Assembly (NCBI GenBank): GCA_011037195.1
Contig: JAAEAF010002632.1
Span: 1 to 64,000, forward strand
Direction: 5' to 3'
From: Triatoma infestans
Taxonomy: Eukaryota > Arthropoda > Insecta > Hemiptera > Reduviidae
DNA length: 64,000 bases
The notes beneath the pieces were generated by a model that saw only the letters and a program-made list of their open reading frames with translations, did not search any database and was not told where the DNA came from. Position 1 is the first letter of the stretch. Every line of letters starts with the position of its first letter. Positions 22,301 to 33,649 of the stretch are shown in pieces. The translations under genes and the position numbers were made by a program.

Positions 22301-23038
22301 AAAAAAGAAAGCTCTTCCCAGTCTTTAGAACATTACAGGGAAGTGACCTTAAAACCTGTATTGCCGATGAAAGCACAGTATGTAAAAATTTGATACGATC
22401 CCAATACTTCCTCTTACTAGATCAAGATCCTATATTCTTTTATACTTATATATACATTCTATATAGTTTATTAATTGTTAAGAATAAGTTCAACATTCTA
22501 CATAACTGACTTTTTATAAATAAACAATCATATCAACAAAAAATGAAATGTAAAAAAAAAATATATATATATAGTACATGTTTGTAGAGAAGTAAGTATA
22601 TTAACAGACCAGAAAAAACAGACCGGTTACAGTTTGTTTAATTAAAGAGGACTGCCATGGCAGAGTGGGAGCAACACACTGTGTTACAGGAAGGGAAGAG
22701 CGGAGGATAACGTCCCGACCGGCGTGATATTGCCTGTTATAGTCCAATCACAGACTGTTTCTTTACCCGCGGGAAATGCTCTCATTGGACAGACTATATC
22801 AAGTTATTATTTATTCTCAACTATATCAACAGCTAGCCAGGATCTATGCTACAAAAAAAAAACTGTTAATTAATTTGTTTTTTTGTTTTTTTTGGAACAA
22901 CTGGGAGCATTGAAGACAATTAAGGTTTTTAACAAAACGCATTGTGAAAGTTTCTTCTTCTCTCTCCACTCTTTCTAATAATTTCTCCCTAGAGAGTTAG
23001 GTGGAACTATTATCTTTATTTTATATTATTTTAATATA
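22301..23038. other. Unassigned DNA
   Basis: No gene or element end recognised; a (TA)n run at 22560-22575. Confidence 0.4.
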
Positions 23039-24106
23039 GGCTTTTGATCGCGTGTGGCATCCTGGTTTATTGTTCAAACTAAAAAAATGTCCTCCCTCTA
23101 CCTATTTTCTCATCCTGCGTTCCTATCTATCAGAAAGGTTCTTTCTTCCTTTTCATCAGTGGGGGCAGGGGTGCCGCAGGGGAGTATACTTGGTCCCGTC
23201 CTTTACACAGTGTACACATCAGACATACCTGCAAATCCATCCACACTACTTTGTACATATGCAGACGACATAGCCATACTCGCAACAAGTGCAGACATCA
23301 CATCAGCTTCACACAATTTACAGATACATTTAAATACAATAGAATCATGGGCAAAAAAGTGGCGAATTAAAATGAACCCACAAAAATGCCAACATGCCAC
23401 ATTTACTCTCCGGTGGGGCTCCTGTCCTCCAGCCTTCTTCAATCACAATCCTCTCCCTGTAACAAATCTGGTGCGCTACCTTGGGCTCTTCATTGACAAA
23501 AGACTCACGTGGAACCCGCACACAAGTCTTAAAAGACAAGCACTGACTAAAAGGGCCAAACTTCTTTACAGACTTATCGGAAGACGATCCAAATTACCTA
23601 CAGAACTCAAAAGACTGATATATATTTCTGTAATCAAACCAATTTGGACTTACGGACTTGAATTGTGGGGTTCAGCTAAACCTACAAACTTACGTACCAT
23701 TCAGTCATTCCAATCTAAGCTACTTCGACAGATATTTGATGCTCCTTTCTACGTCTCAAACCTTACGCTCCATAATGACCTCAACGTTCCTTTCGTACAA
23801 CAACTTGCCAAGACAAAATATCATAAACTGCATACTACTCTCTCCTTTTGTTCTAATCCTTTTGTACAATCTCTAGCCTTCTCTACCATCCCTGAGAATC
23901 CGCCTCGCCGTTTGAATCGCTAGTGGCCCCGAGATTTCCTTCGGGATTGATCAGTGCTACTGGTATCCCGTAGAGAGTAGAACTACCGCTGGGTAGTTTC
24001 TCTCCTCCTACCTTCTCACAGCATACAGTTTCATTATTCAACTTCCTATTTGCTTATTGTATATATGTAATACAGATTGTAAATTTCTAAATAAACAAAA
24101 AAAAAA
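23039..24106 (+). mobile_element. Jockey-clade LINE, best-preserved fragment
   Basis: 5' truncated just before RT motif A (AFDRVWHPGL) and 3' complete to an A10 tail at 24097-24106. The 3' UTR (23924-24096) includes AATAAACA. One frameshift near 23090 joins the motif A frame to the long frame. No clear target duplication seen. Confidence 0.85.
23054..23923 (+). pseudogene. Jockey reverse transcriptase, palm/thumb to C-terminus
   Basis: A 289-residue frame. The RT motif VPQGSILGPVLY lies at ~40-51 and the catalytic YADD at 69-72, followed by SWAKKWRIKMN, RYLGLFIDKRLTW and, near the end, IKPIWTYGLELWGSAKP and FYVSNLTLHNDL. No RNase H follows, as is usual for Jockey. The frame is open, but motif A is in another frame and the N-terminal half with the endonuclease is missing, so it cannot be an active RT. 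Starts at an ATG within the element; no promoter seen. Confidence 0.88.
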
Positions 24107-24599
24107 GGTTTAATGGTCTTGTAAAAAGAAATTTAAATAGAATATGTTTTTACATTTTTCAATACACTCTAGTACCCCCATCCTGCTATGAGAAAGATTT
24201 CGTTTGCTTTTTACAAATAAAGGTGCCTTCCAAAAATAAATAATAAATAAATAATCTATATTTTGGTTCACTGTTTATACACCATATTTTTTAAAACTGA
24301 TACGTATAAATAAAAATTAATCTGGATAAAGCAATCATGATAAGATCTTCTTTCAATGAATTCTCTCAAATATCCTAAATAACAAATTTTCATAAAAAAA
24401 CCGCCGGTAGTTTTGAAACATATTTTACAGTATATAAAATAAACTAGCCACAATAAAAAAAAAAAAAAAAAAAACTTTGTTTAAGGGCCCTAATTCAGCG
24501 GCACATCGAAGCAATCAGATTTTTGAATGATATTTTCTTGAATGACATTTTTCTTGTAGGGCAATACGGAGCTATTGTATACTAATTGTAGGCTGATCA
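24107..24599. other. AT-rich DNA, no gene seen
   Basis: Contains a ~20-A run at 24456-24474. Nothing coding. Confidence 0.4.
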
Positions 24600-25145
24600 C
24601 GAGCTATCTTGAGCATGCTCTGTAGATGTTCTTATAGGGAGATTCATGGGCGGAGAACGTGCAAACTAATCGATCACTTATTTTAACGACTTCCTCCAAG
24701 AAACGAGTGACAATTCTAGCTGTATGAGATCTGGCGTTATCATGATCAGCATGAAAGATTTCCCTGATATATTAGAGCAAACGGTATGACTGCGTCTAGA
24801 AGTACTTCGTAAACATACAAAGCAGCGGCGGTTACTGCCGGTGCGGGCCTCCAAACTTAACCCACCTCCCACCAAAATTAATTGAAGGTTGAAAAGGAGA
24901 ACTTCCTTAGTAGCAGTAAGAACCGTCCCCCTGTCTTCTCAACCACGAATTCGACCATTTAAAGAATACAGACCAAATCGCGATTCATCTGTCAAGAGAG
25001 TAGCCCTCCATTGCTCTACAATCCAAAAGCTAACTTGCTTACACGATGATTCCTGATTAGTACTGGCCCTGATGCTGGACTCCTCCTAGCCACTAGACCT
25101 ATTTCCCGCAATCGTCTTCGAACAATTCATAGCTCACAATGTCTC
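24600..25145 (-). pseudogene. Tc1-like transposase relic
   Basis: Minus-strand frames give VRRRLREIGLVARRS (linker), EQWRATLLTDESRFGLYS (first catalytic Asp in TDESRF) and HADHDNARSHTARIVTRFLEE (second catalytic Asp in HDNARSHTA). Order and spacing are those of the DDE domain of Tc1/mariner transposases. Several frameshifts, including one between the two Asp motifs, and the terminal inverted repeats were not found. Non-functional. Confidence 0.82.
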
Positions 25146-25379
25146 CCCGTATTGTAATATTAAATATATAGATAAATAATAGCTTTATTTACACAACAAA
25201 ATAATCTATAAAACATTCAAAAATTAACTTAATGTTGGTATGTATGCCAAACGAAGTATGGACCATAATTGCATTAGTGTAATCATGAAATGTAGAGGTA
25301 GGTGAACTCCTAAATCTTAATTGTAAAACATAATAGAAAACATTTGTGTTCATATTAAATATATAACAGGACACTCAAT

Positions 25380-25700
25380 TTTATTTTGAACATTTGTCCG
25401 GGAAAATTCATTTTTGCGGGAGTTTTAGGAGGGCGAGAGAGAGAATTGCCTCTAAAGTGGGTTTTCATTTTCAATATACTACAAAATACTATTTACACCC
25501 AACAAATTGAATGTATTACAAAAATCCGAGTTTAAAAATAAAAACACGATTAACCGGATATGCGATTTTTTTCTTTATAACGATTCTAACAAGTTCTTAA
25601 TATCTGGTGTAATAACTGCACGTAAAGTGTAGTGTATTTCCGATTTTATTTGGAAATAATAGAGTTCAGAGGGGTTCTTCTGAGGGAGCAGTTTTAGTCA
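25380..25700 (+). repeat. Family A unit
   Basis: ACATTTGTCCGGGAAAATTC, GGGAGTTTTAGGAGGGCGAG and AATCCGAGTTTAAAAATAAA match one internal unit and the start of the next. Confidence 0.6.
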
Positions 25701-25810
25701 GAGCTTCACTCAGAAGTAAATTGTTTGTGTGTTAAATTTAGTAAAAATTCCAAGTTTGTAAATAATGAAATGTTTTTGGTGTGGTTGTAGAGTAAGGGGG
25801 ATGGTGTCAG

Positions 25811-27130
25811 TTGCCTCCTCGTTGGTGCGCCCTGGTTAACGCGAAACAACTGACTTTTGTCGCCAAACATTATTGCGACAATATGCATCGGCCAACACAA
25901 GGTACCGGCCAAGCTAATGGTCTTTTTCAAGACCTTGACAACGTACTGCTCAGGACAATGTTCTGGAATGCGGACGGCCTTACACAAGACAAATTCAGTG
26001 AACTTAAACAAATTGTTACATCTAATGATATTGATATTTATGCAATTGTGGAAGCTGGCGCCTCCATTAATAACGAATTATTTTTCCAACTGCCTGGATA
26101 CCAAACATATGTTCTCAAAAGGGCAAGGCAGGTCGCGTGTGGCATGTTGATAGCCGTTAAAAGTTCCATCACAGCGCGATTCAGGGTTGTAAAAGAAATG
26201 TCTGATGCTGATAAGTTGGAAGCAGCAGAACTAGAAGTCTGGAAAAATGGTATTCATAGGCGATTCTTCGTTATTATAACCCATCTAGGAACCAACCAGA
26301 GCTGGGATGGCTTGAAGCTCAATGGGATAATAAAACCATCCTTATGGGAAATCTAAATGCATCCTCTACTTTATGGGGACACGGTGAATCGAATGTGGTG
26401 GGTCGAATCTTTGAAGACTTCGTCATGTCCAACCCTGTCCAGTTTATAGATAATGAAGAGGGTAATCCAACCTTCCTGTCTTACGGGGGAGGCACCTCTC
26501 ATCCGGATGTAATTTTGGTGCACAACGCGCTTTCCTTAACCTCAACGTGCTCACTTATGCCAGGACCTACTGGGTTTGGCCATAAAATCCTCAGGGTTAA
26601 CCTCTATGAACGAAAAAGTGCGACAAAAGATAAAAAGGTTCCTAAAATAATGTGGAACATAAAGAAAGCAAATTGGACTCTCTACTGCAATTTGGCAGAA
26701 TCTCTTTTAACAGATGAGCTTGTTGATGAGAATGTCGATACCAGTCTCACTCGGATTAATAATGCAATCATGACATGTGCCAGACAGGCAGTACCGTGAG
26801 GTAGAGTCAGACGTTATGCTCCATTCTGGAATGATGAGCTTCAGAGATTGAAGGAATTGAGAGACGAAGCGAGGAAAGTGGCAGAAGAAACAGGCCAGCT
26901 GGAAGGTAGGAGAACATTAAAGGATCTCAGCGCTACTCTGAAAAAGTGTATTATTGAAACAAAGCGCGAAATTAGTAAACATTCCTTAACAAATTGGACT
27001 TCCGTAAAGATGGCAAAAAAGCACATAAATTTGTTTCTACTCTGAACAACGACAAAACCTCTACGAGGAAGAAGCCACCGTTTGTGAAAGTACTAAAACC
27101 CTCGTCTCAGACTATGAAAAGTCAGAATTC
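25811..27130 (+). pseudogene. AP-type endonuclease domain of the LINE
   Basis: A first frame (25811-26356) gives FWNADGL and IDIYAIVEAG, the N-terminal motifs of APE-type endonucleases. After a 1-base shift near 26310 the next frame (26344-26799) gives MGNLNASSTLWG, where the catalytic GD-N reads GNLN, and SHPDVILV. The final S-D-H motif reads GFGHK. An in-frame TGA at 26797 and another shift near 26990 follow. At least two catalytic positions are lost, so the enzyme is dead. Confidence 0.85.
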
Positions 27131-27199
27131 CAGTTATTTACCCTCTCAACTAAGCAGCATTCATTGTCACCCAATTATAACGCACATCCACTGCCGAGA

Positions 27200-27750
27200 T
27201 CTACCTGACCACATATCTGGGAGTCCTTCTTGATTCAAAGCTGTTGTGGACAAAACACATAAACCAGCAAAAAACTAAAGGCGAAAAAAGATTAGGCTTA
27301 CTCAGGAGATTGGCTGGTACGACTTGGGGTGCTATGCAGGATGTTCTGACACAGGCGTATACATCCTATGTATGACCAGTGATTGAATATGGAGGGAATT
27401 AACTATCACAGCCTCTGAGGCTAGTTTGAAACAAATAGAAAGGACCCAGAATCATGCGTTGAGGCTTATTACCCGTGGACCCCGTTCGACCCCTATAGCG
27501 GCAATGCAAATCCAGACTGGCGTGCTCCCGTTGTCTATAAGAAGAGAGGAAGCTGCCATTAATCTTTATGAAAGAGTGAAACGTTTGGGAATAGTTTACT
27601 GGGACGATTACAGGCCGGCCTGTCAGAGATTAAAGACACAGAAATGTTTCACCTTCAAAGCAGAGGAATTAATCACCAGGGTCCTGTCTGGACTTCAAAG
27701 AAAGGCTTCACTTCCCCAAACAAACAACAAACACCTACTCTCTCCATAGA
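27200..27750 (+). pseudogene. RT C-terminal region of the LINE
   Basis: TYLGVLLDSKLLWTKHI, then RRLAGTTWGA and YTSYV-PVIEYGG with two stops. The frame from 27426 continues KQIERTQNHALRLITRG and GVLPLSIRREEAAINLY, the connection between thumb and RNase H. The RT fingers, palm and YADD lie in the deleted part. Confidence 0.8.
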
Positions 27751-27777
27751 GCCAAGGGATATCTTCACCTCTTACAC

Positions 27778-28515
27778 ATGGTGCGCAAGAATGAAACAAC
27801 AACATTGGGGCTGAAGACCGCTGCTCTCGAAACGATACATACTCGTTTCCCAACACCACCCTGGAAGCACGTTTATACTGATGGCTCTGCCTTAGATACA
27901 GGTGGAAATGGTCGCGCAGGTGTTTTTATTTCTGACTTCCAGATCGCCGAAACAGTGGGACGTTTTTGTTCTAATTTTGACGAAGTAAAAGCTGTTCTAT
28001 TAGCACTAAAAACGCTCCAAAATGAGGCAGCAAAGAAAGCAGTTTTGTTCGTTGACTCACAAGCAGCCATTCAGGCTTTAACCAGCCTTGTGAGTAGTGA
28101 GTCATACGATGTTTTAGAAGCACAAATGCTTATAGGAGAACTTTTGTCCTTGGGTTGGGATATATGCCTGCAGTGGATACCCAGCCATTGTGGTATGCAG
28201 GGTAATGAAGAAGCAGACCGTCTTGCAAAAACTGGATCGCTAAAAGATCAACCGCAAGCTCCCCTGGATTACGCGACAACGAAAAGACTCCTACGTCATA
28301 AATTTAACTCCGAGGCGATAGAGAGTTTTGAAAGGCAGGCAGAAGGAAAAAGGTGGAGGGTTCTGCTTGAACAGGGAGGACGAATTCCCCATAACCTCCC
28401 CAGAAACGAATTAGTTGCCTGTTTCAGACTGGCCACTGGACACGATTACCTGCAGGCTCATCTTGCCCGAATTGGAGTCGTGAACAGCCTTATCTGTGTG
28501 GCGTTTGAAACATGA
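27778..28515 (+). pseudogene. LINE RNase H domain, catalytic tetrad intact
   Basis: A 245-residue frame with a complete type-I RNase H: Asp35 in YTDGSA, Glu69 in FDEVKAV, Asp93 in FVDSQAA, His137 in IPSHCG and Asp147 in EEADRLAK. The C-terminal part (LATGHDYLQAHLARIGVV) leads to a knuckle that is broken: LICVAFET with the first Cys, then a stop. RNase H removes RNA from RNA:DNA hybrids during element replication. No promoter or splice signals suggest host use. Confidence 0.9.
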
Positions 28516-28899
28516 CTGGCTCTCACCTAGATGATGCCAAGCTCTTTTAGACATTCAACAACTGCCAAATAGGCAGACTGATAACTATAAGTATCGATCT
28601 ATTTTATATTGGACTGCTCGAAGTCAAATGGCTGAACGCCAATCATGACTTGGCATTGGAAAAAAAAAAAAAAAAAGGTTGTAGAGTAGTGGTAGTGGGT
28701 AGCACGAGCGGTTTAGTAAAAGGGCTTGTAGTACGTTTGAGACAAAGATAGAAGTAATAAGAATAATTAATCAAGAAATCACCACTGTTAACAATAAATA
28801 AATTCTTTCAAAATAATAACTACAAGTTATTTGATATTATAAGCTTATTAATATATTGTGAAACTGCCACTGATATTTAGAGAACGATTCCTGAAATAA

Positions 28900-28990
28900 G
28901 TGTTCTGGCTTTCAAAGCAGAATGCTGACTGTCTTGTTTGAAAGCAGAAGGCAGACTCTTCTTGTTTGAAGGCAGAGTGCGGACTGTCCT
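28900..28990 (+). repeat. Three-copy ~27-bp tandem repeat
   Basis: Three units of the type TTTGAAAGCAGAAGGCAGAC with the last ~7 bases varying. Lies just downstream of the LINE insertion. Confidence 0.7.
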
Positions 28991-30366
28991 AAGGAATGCC
29001 CTCTTTAGCGGGGGGGAATTTCTTTTACAAAAGAGTTGGCCTAACGGGTTTTTGTGTCTTTATTTTTCTAATAGCAATGACCCTAAATTACAGTACCTTA
29101 CTCTTTTTACACTTTTTTTGAAGGTAAATTCACTATTTAATATATTAACAAAATTAGATTTTTGATACTATAAAATATTCTAAACTATTTTTAAAACTAT
29201 TATTTGCTTTTATTTCTTTCTTCCACTACAATAACAATAAAAGAAAATTGGGGGAATATTTCACACCAGACCTTTTTTATAAAAGAAAAGTGCCCCTTAT
29301 ACCGCTCACTACACTGTTTACTTGTCCAATACACAACGAAATGCAATGTTATTACCTATTTAAATGTATTTAAGAGACTTCTTAGTAACTCAAGTCTTGG
29401 GGAAGTTTTTAAAGAAAGTTCCCTAAAAGCTGATAAGGAAAGTCAATAGATGCGAGTGAAAAGTTTTTGACCACTTTTTTTTTATTAAGAACTTTTCAAA
29501 AAAAAAAAGAATAAACTTTTATAAAAAGAAAACAAGCTTTTCTTAAACTTCAAATGATCTTAGTTTTGACGTTTTTCGCTTTAAAAAAAATATAAAATAG
29601 AAAAAAAAAATAATAATAATAATAAGAAAACTTTTCTGTCAACTAAAAGAAAAAATAAAGTTATTTATGGTTACCAATGTATTTCATTTAGTTTAAAAAA
29701 TATTGTACCAACTTCAACATGAGCATTTCTAGTTAGGAAGTTATATTTCTTCAAACTGACATTACAAAAATAATTTTCTATAATATAAAATTTTAATTAA
29801 ATGCAACAAAAGAATTTTTTAAAAAATTTTAATTCTGAAATATTACGTATAATAATATTATCTGCAGATAGATTTTTGTTTACAGTGGAAAACGTTTAAC
29901 ACGAAAACATTTAACATGAAAAATCGGTTAACACAAAATCACACTACCGCCCCGACAAAATACTATGTAATTTCATATATTATTTTCTTTTAACACGAAT
30001 CCAATCCACATTATCCAAATCAATTATAGACAATTTAAAACACCGCAATAACATTTTCCACACCTAGTGTGTAAGGAAATAAATACAAATAATCAGCTAG
30101 CTGGATTAGCTAATTTCAAAGAGAGGTTACAATAAATATTTTAACAAATGGTTTAAAAAAATTCAATAATTAATTAATTTTAGTTTAACAAACATACTCT
30201 ATGCACTGTTGGTTTCATGCAACTCTAGCGATCCCTGATCGTTTTATTTATTTATAAATGCAGATGTAGAAAGTGTATGCCTGTCTACTTTCCCCCAAAA
30301 ATTTACTTATTGAACTTGGCCATCGCAAAATAGCGAGCTCTTTGGCGAATTTATATATATATATAT
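28991..30366. other. AT-rich DNA, no gene seen
   Basis: A family A 3' end trace (ATTTCACACCAGACC) at 29258. Nothing coding; poly-A and poly-T tracts dominate. Confidence 0.4.
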
Positions 30367-31281
30367 GTAGGGTGTGCCAAGGTATATGGATAGGACTTTT
30401 TCTGGGAAAGTAAGATAGCTAGAAAAAAACTAAAAAAATACGTGTCCCCGTAGTTTTTTGTTAGAAAACCAAATTTAATTTGGAAATTTGTTTTGTGCTT
30501 CTTAAAGTGAGATACAGGCACTAACTTCATTTTTCCAAATAGGGTGGTGTGGTTTTTATTTAAGAAATAGATTCTCCTATTTTTTGTAAGAAAAATTTAC
30601 TTGAACGGTTTTTCTTGTGAGTGATATTTTACAAGTTATGAATGAAAACATGATTCTTCAAAATTGTTTCATGGAAACAAGAAATTCCAAAATGATATTA
30701 CAACGGTTTTTTGATTGAGTAAGAAGAAAAGTACTATTTCATTATAAATTTTACTCCTCATTAATTATACAGATCTTGCTCGAACTGGCCTCCACCATTA
30801 GAGATGTATTTCTTTGGTCGTAAGGTAAAATTGACAGGAAAAAGCATGTGTATGCATCTCTAATGGTGGGGGCCAGTTCGAGCAAGATCTGTATAATTAA
30901 TGAGGAGTAAAATTTATAATAAAATAGTAATTTTTTTCTTATACAATCAAAAAACCGTTATAATATCATTTTGAAATATCTTATAAGAAGCATGTTTTCA
31001 CTCATAACTTGTAAAATATCGCTCACAGAAAAAAAACCGTTAAGTAAATTTTTCTTACAAAAAATGAGGAATCTATTTCTTAAATATAAACCATACCTCC
31101 CCATTTGAAAAAAGTGAAATTGGTGCATGTATCTCGCTTCTGGAAGCACCGAAACAAATTTGTTGAATTGAATTTGGATTTTTAACAAAAAACTAAGGGG
31201 GCACGTATTTTTTAATTTTTTTCTAGATATCTTAGTTTCCGAGAAAAAGTCGTTATCCATATATACCTTGCGACACCCTGT
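30367..31281. mobile_element. Long foldback element, ~440-bp arms
   Basis: The arms 30367-30810 and ~30845-31281 are imperfect inverted copies of each other. Termini are AGGGTGTGCCAAGGTATATG and, in reverse, CAGGGTGTCGCAAGGTATAT. The inner blocks CCACCATTAGAGATG and CAGATCTTGCTCGAACTGG are near identical, with only ~35 bp between arms. Inserted into a (TA)n run, so a TA duplication cannot be proved. A 115-codon frame on the minus strand lies within the right arm and is not thought to be a gene. Superfamily unknown. Confidence 0.8.
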
Positions 31282-31620
31282 ATATATATTTTTGGAGTGA
31301 ATCAATGTAATCAGACACGCTCATGGAACCTCTACTACATACAAAAATACGCCAACAGATTCTCTTATAAGGTTATATTTCATAGTTGCCTCATTAGGCC
31401 GAAACGTCCAGTTGTTGTAGGAAGAGAAATCGAGGGAAAACGGTTACTAATTCTTCTTAGTAATAGTTATTATTCGTAGGTTTTAAAATGTTCGAGATTG
31501 TTGGAAAAACTGCACAGATTCTTTTAAAAAATAGTGCTCACAGTCTACCCCAAAATAGTCCCAAACTACACTTTTTTTCACTAGAACTTGGGATTAAACA
31601 GTATGTTTGTGTATAAACAT
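31282..31620. other. Unassigned DNA
   Basis: Short frames only; nothing recognised. Confidence 0.4.
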
Positions 31621-32230
31621 CTTAACTATGTTTTAAGAGTTCTAAAACTTCCGGACCACAGAGTGCCCAAAATAATTGCCAAAGAGATTATATCAGCTAA
31701 TATTAAGTGGTATCATGAATGGACTATATTATGTGATAATTTAATATCAATTATAACATAGATAACGGCGATCTGACAACTATCTGGAAGGCAAATATAG
31801 ATAAGTTAATAAGTTGTGTGAAGGAAAAATAAGTACAAAATGCTGAGTCAAAGGCAAAAGAAGTGGTACATATCACAAACTTTACTCAAAACTAAGCTAT
31901 CAAACTGATTATTTCAACAATATTTCAATAAAATTCAGTGAAGTCAAAATTAATACCACAAATCCAGATGTGGACTAATGAATTTAAATAATAGACCCCC
32001 CTTTAAGCCAGATGTATGTCAACTTTGTTCCCTTTGTAATAGGAAGGTAATAGAAGATGTAAATCATTTTATTACAAACTGCCCCATACTTATAGTCAAT
32101 TTAAAATATTTTAATAGGCATTCTCTTACAGAGGATGAACTAATAAACTATTTAAGTAGCGATAATTGCGAAATTTTGTGTACTTACTTGAGAAATGCCT
32201 CATGAGATGCCTGAGAATGCTTTTAATAAG
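31621..32230 (+). pseudogene. Retroelement C-terminal fragment with zinc knuckle
   Basis: Frames give RVLKLPDHRVPKIIAKEII and IKWYHEW, then, from 31978, CQLCSLCNRKVIEDVNHF followed by NCPIL (Cys pairs, His, Cys). This is the end of a non-LTR polyprotein of a type lacking RNase H. Heavily frameshifted. Clade not resolved. Confidence 0.55.
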
Positions 32231-32303
32231 AGAATTTAACTATTAATATTATGTGTAAGTATAGGTATCTGTATGCGATGTATACATATTATATATTATA
32301 GGG

Positions 32304-33535
32304 CACTGGTCAGCAAAACGCGGCTCGCGAGCCGCATGCGGCTCTTTCACGAAATGTTTAGTGCAGGCCCGGAATATTATTTATTAACTTGCCTTGTAAG
32401 AGACTAGTAAACATTTTTGAAACGCAAGCCTACAGAAAAGAGGCACATTTTTAGAAACCAAAAACAGCACAGATAGTCGCTCGCAGTCATGTGTATCATT
32501 ATCTCCGTCGAATTGCTCCGCACCGAAATGTATTTAACTATTTGTACTTATTATAGTAATTTTATTCGAAAACAAATTGTCGCTTTTTGCCGAAGATTTT
32601 GAAAGAGAAAGTCTGATTCACTTTCCACGCCTATTGATATTGTCGAGAAAATAGTCTCGATAATTATAAGAATTGACATTTGCTATTTCAGAACAACACT
32701 GTTGAATATGAAGGAAGCTTTTCATAGGAAGGTTCAAAGACTTTAGAAACAGCAAAGCGACGTTAGCCTTTGTTAAAAAAGCTCTGAATGCCACGGTAAC
32801 AGAAATAAATTTTTCGCCCTTTAATATTGATATTGGCCGCTTTGAAATGTAGTTGCTGGATTTAGAAAATTAAGAATTGTGGAGCTCAAAATTCGAGCGT
32901 GTTTGTGCCGATTTAGAGTTATTGGAGAAAAATAAATGTGTATTAGTTTACAGCACAAGCGGACTGCTTTGAAAGATCTGGAGGGGGAAGATATGTTGAT
33001 TTTTAACACCTGGAATAGTATTCCTGATTCATATGAAGAAACTAGCGTTTGCTGTTCATTCCTTATTTGGATCTACATATTGATGCGAACAATCATTTTC
33101 AAGCATGAACTTTATCAAGAGTAAATTAAGAAATCGGCTTATCGATGAGAACATAGAATCGTGCCTAAAATTAAAAACAACAACATACAAACTTGACTTA
33201 CCTTACTTTCCAAGGAAATGCAAGGCCATTGTTCACATTAGTGGAGTGTTTGTAGTTTTTTCTAAGGATACCTTTTATATTATTTAACTTGTTATATTTT
33301 TAAATAAATATTATCTTCATATATGTATGACAAAGTTTTATTAATGTACCGCTAATTAAACTAAGACATATTTATCAAAGGCAAGCTCGAGAGTGTACTT
33401 TTAATCCTAATTATTTCCATAAAAATTCCTCTACTAAAGCAAAGCTTAAGTTTAAAAAAAATGGCTCTTTGAATCAACTTCAATTTGGTATTGTTTATAT
33501 TTGGCTCTTTAGGATGACAAGTTTGCCGACCACTG
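32304..33535 (+). mobile_element. hAT transposon relic (GTF2IRD2/ZBED-like transposase)
   Basis: 1232 bp flanked by exact 8-bp duplications TTATAGGG (32296-32303 and 33536-33543). Ends CACTGGTCAGCAAAAC and, in reverse, CAGTGGTCGGCAAACT. Subterminal CGGCTCGCGAGCCGCATGCG and GGCTCTTT blocks are typical of this hAT group. Internally deleted; only parts of the transposase remain. Confidence 0.92.
32580..33270 (+). pseudogene. hAT transposase remnant with C-terminal dimerisation domain
   Basis: Read through stops and shifts: KDFRNSKATLAFVKKALNAT, FSPFNIDIGRFEM-LLDLEN, then at 33060-33220 SLFGSTY-CEQSFSSMNFIK and SKLRNRLIDENIESCLKL. The last is the hAT family dimerisation region, whose consensus has FGSTY-CE--FS-M--- - -R-RLTDE. 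The catalytic core and BED finger are absent. Confidence 0.85.
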
Positions 33536-33545
33536 TTATAGGGGA

Positions 33546-33606
33546 TGAAGGAAAAGGATTGTGAGATTCGGTCTTTAAGACCGAATCTCACAATCCTTTT
33601 CCTTCA
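33546..33606. repeat. Near-perfect 61-bp palindrome
   Basis: Two exactly complementary 30-bp arms (TGAAGGAAAAGG... and its reverse) with a single central T. TTATAGGGGATG stands before it at 33536-33547 and again at 33635-33646. Confidence 0.95.
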
Positions 33607-33649
33607 TATAAGAACGATCGATAAGAATGTTCCCTTATAGGGGATGTAT

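Larger units (their letters stand above)
25795..28676 (+). mobile_element. RNase H-type LINE (Ingi/I-like), internally deleted, with target duplications
   Basis: Flanked by exact 12-bp duplications GGTTGTAGAGTA (25783-25794 and 28677-28688), with an A16 tail. About 2.9 kb remains. Order: endonuclease (25960-26640), a basic linker with WNDEL, a deletion at about 27130-27190 that removed nearly all of the RT, the RT C-terminus (YLGVLLDSKLLW), RNase H (27778-28250) and a knuckle region. The endonuclease starts ~150 bp from the 5' end with no gag-like ORF1, which resembles single-ORF Ingi-type elements, though a lost ORF1 is possible. Confidence 0.9.

Noticed and set aside
29880..30010. Possible Tc1/mariner end (ACAGTGGAAAACGTTTAAC)
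   Set aside because: No matching inverted end or TA duplication was found.
30958..31305. 115-residue frame on the minus strand
   Set aside because: It lies within one arm of a foldback, and the other arm has no corresponding frame.
33546..33606. Rho-independent terminator
   Set aside because: Hairpin arms are far too long and the context is eukaryotic, between transposon footprints.
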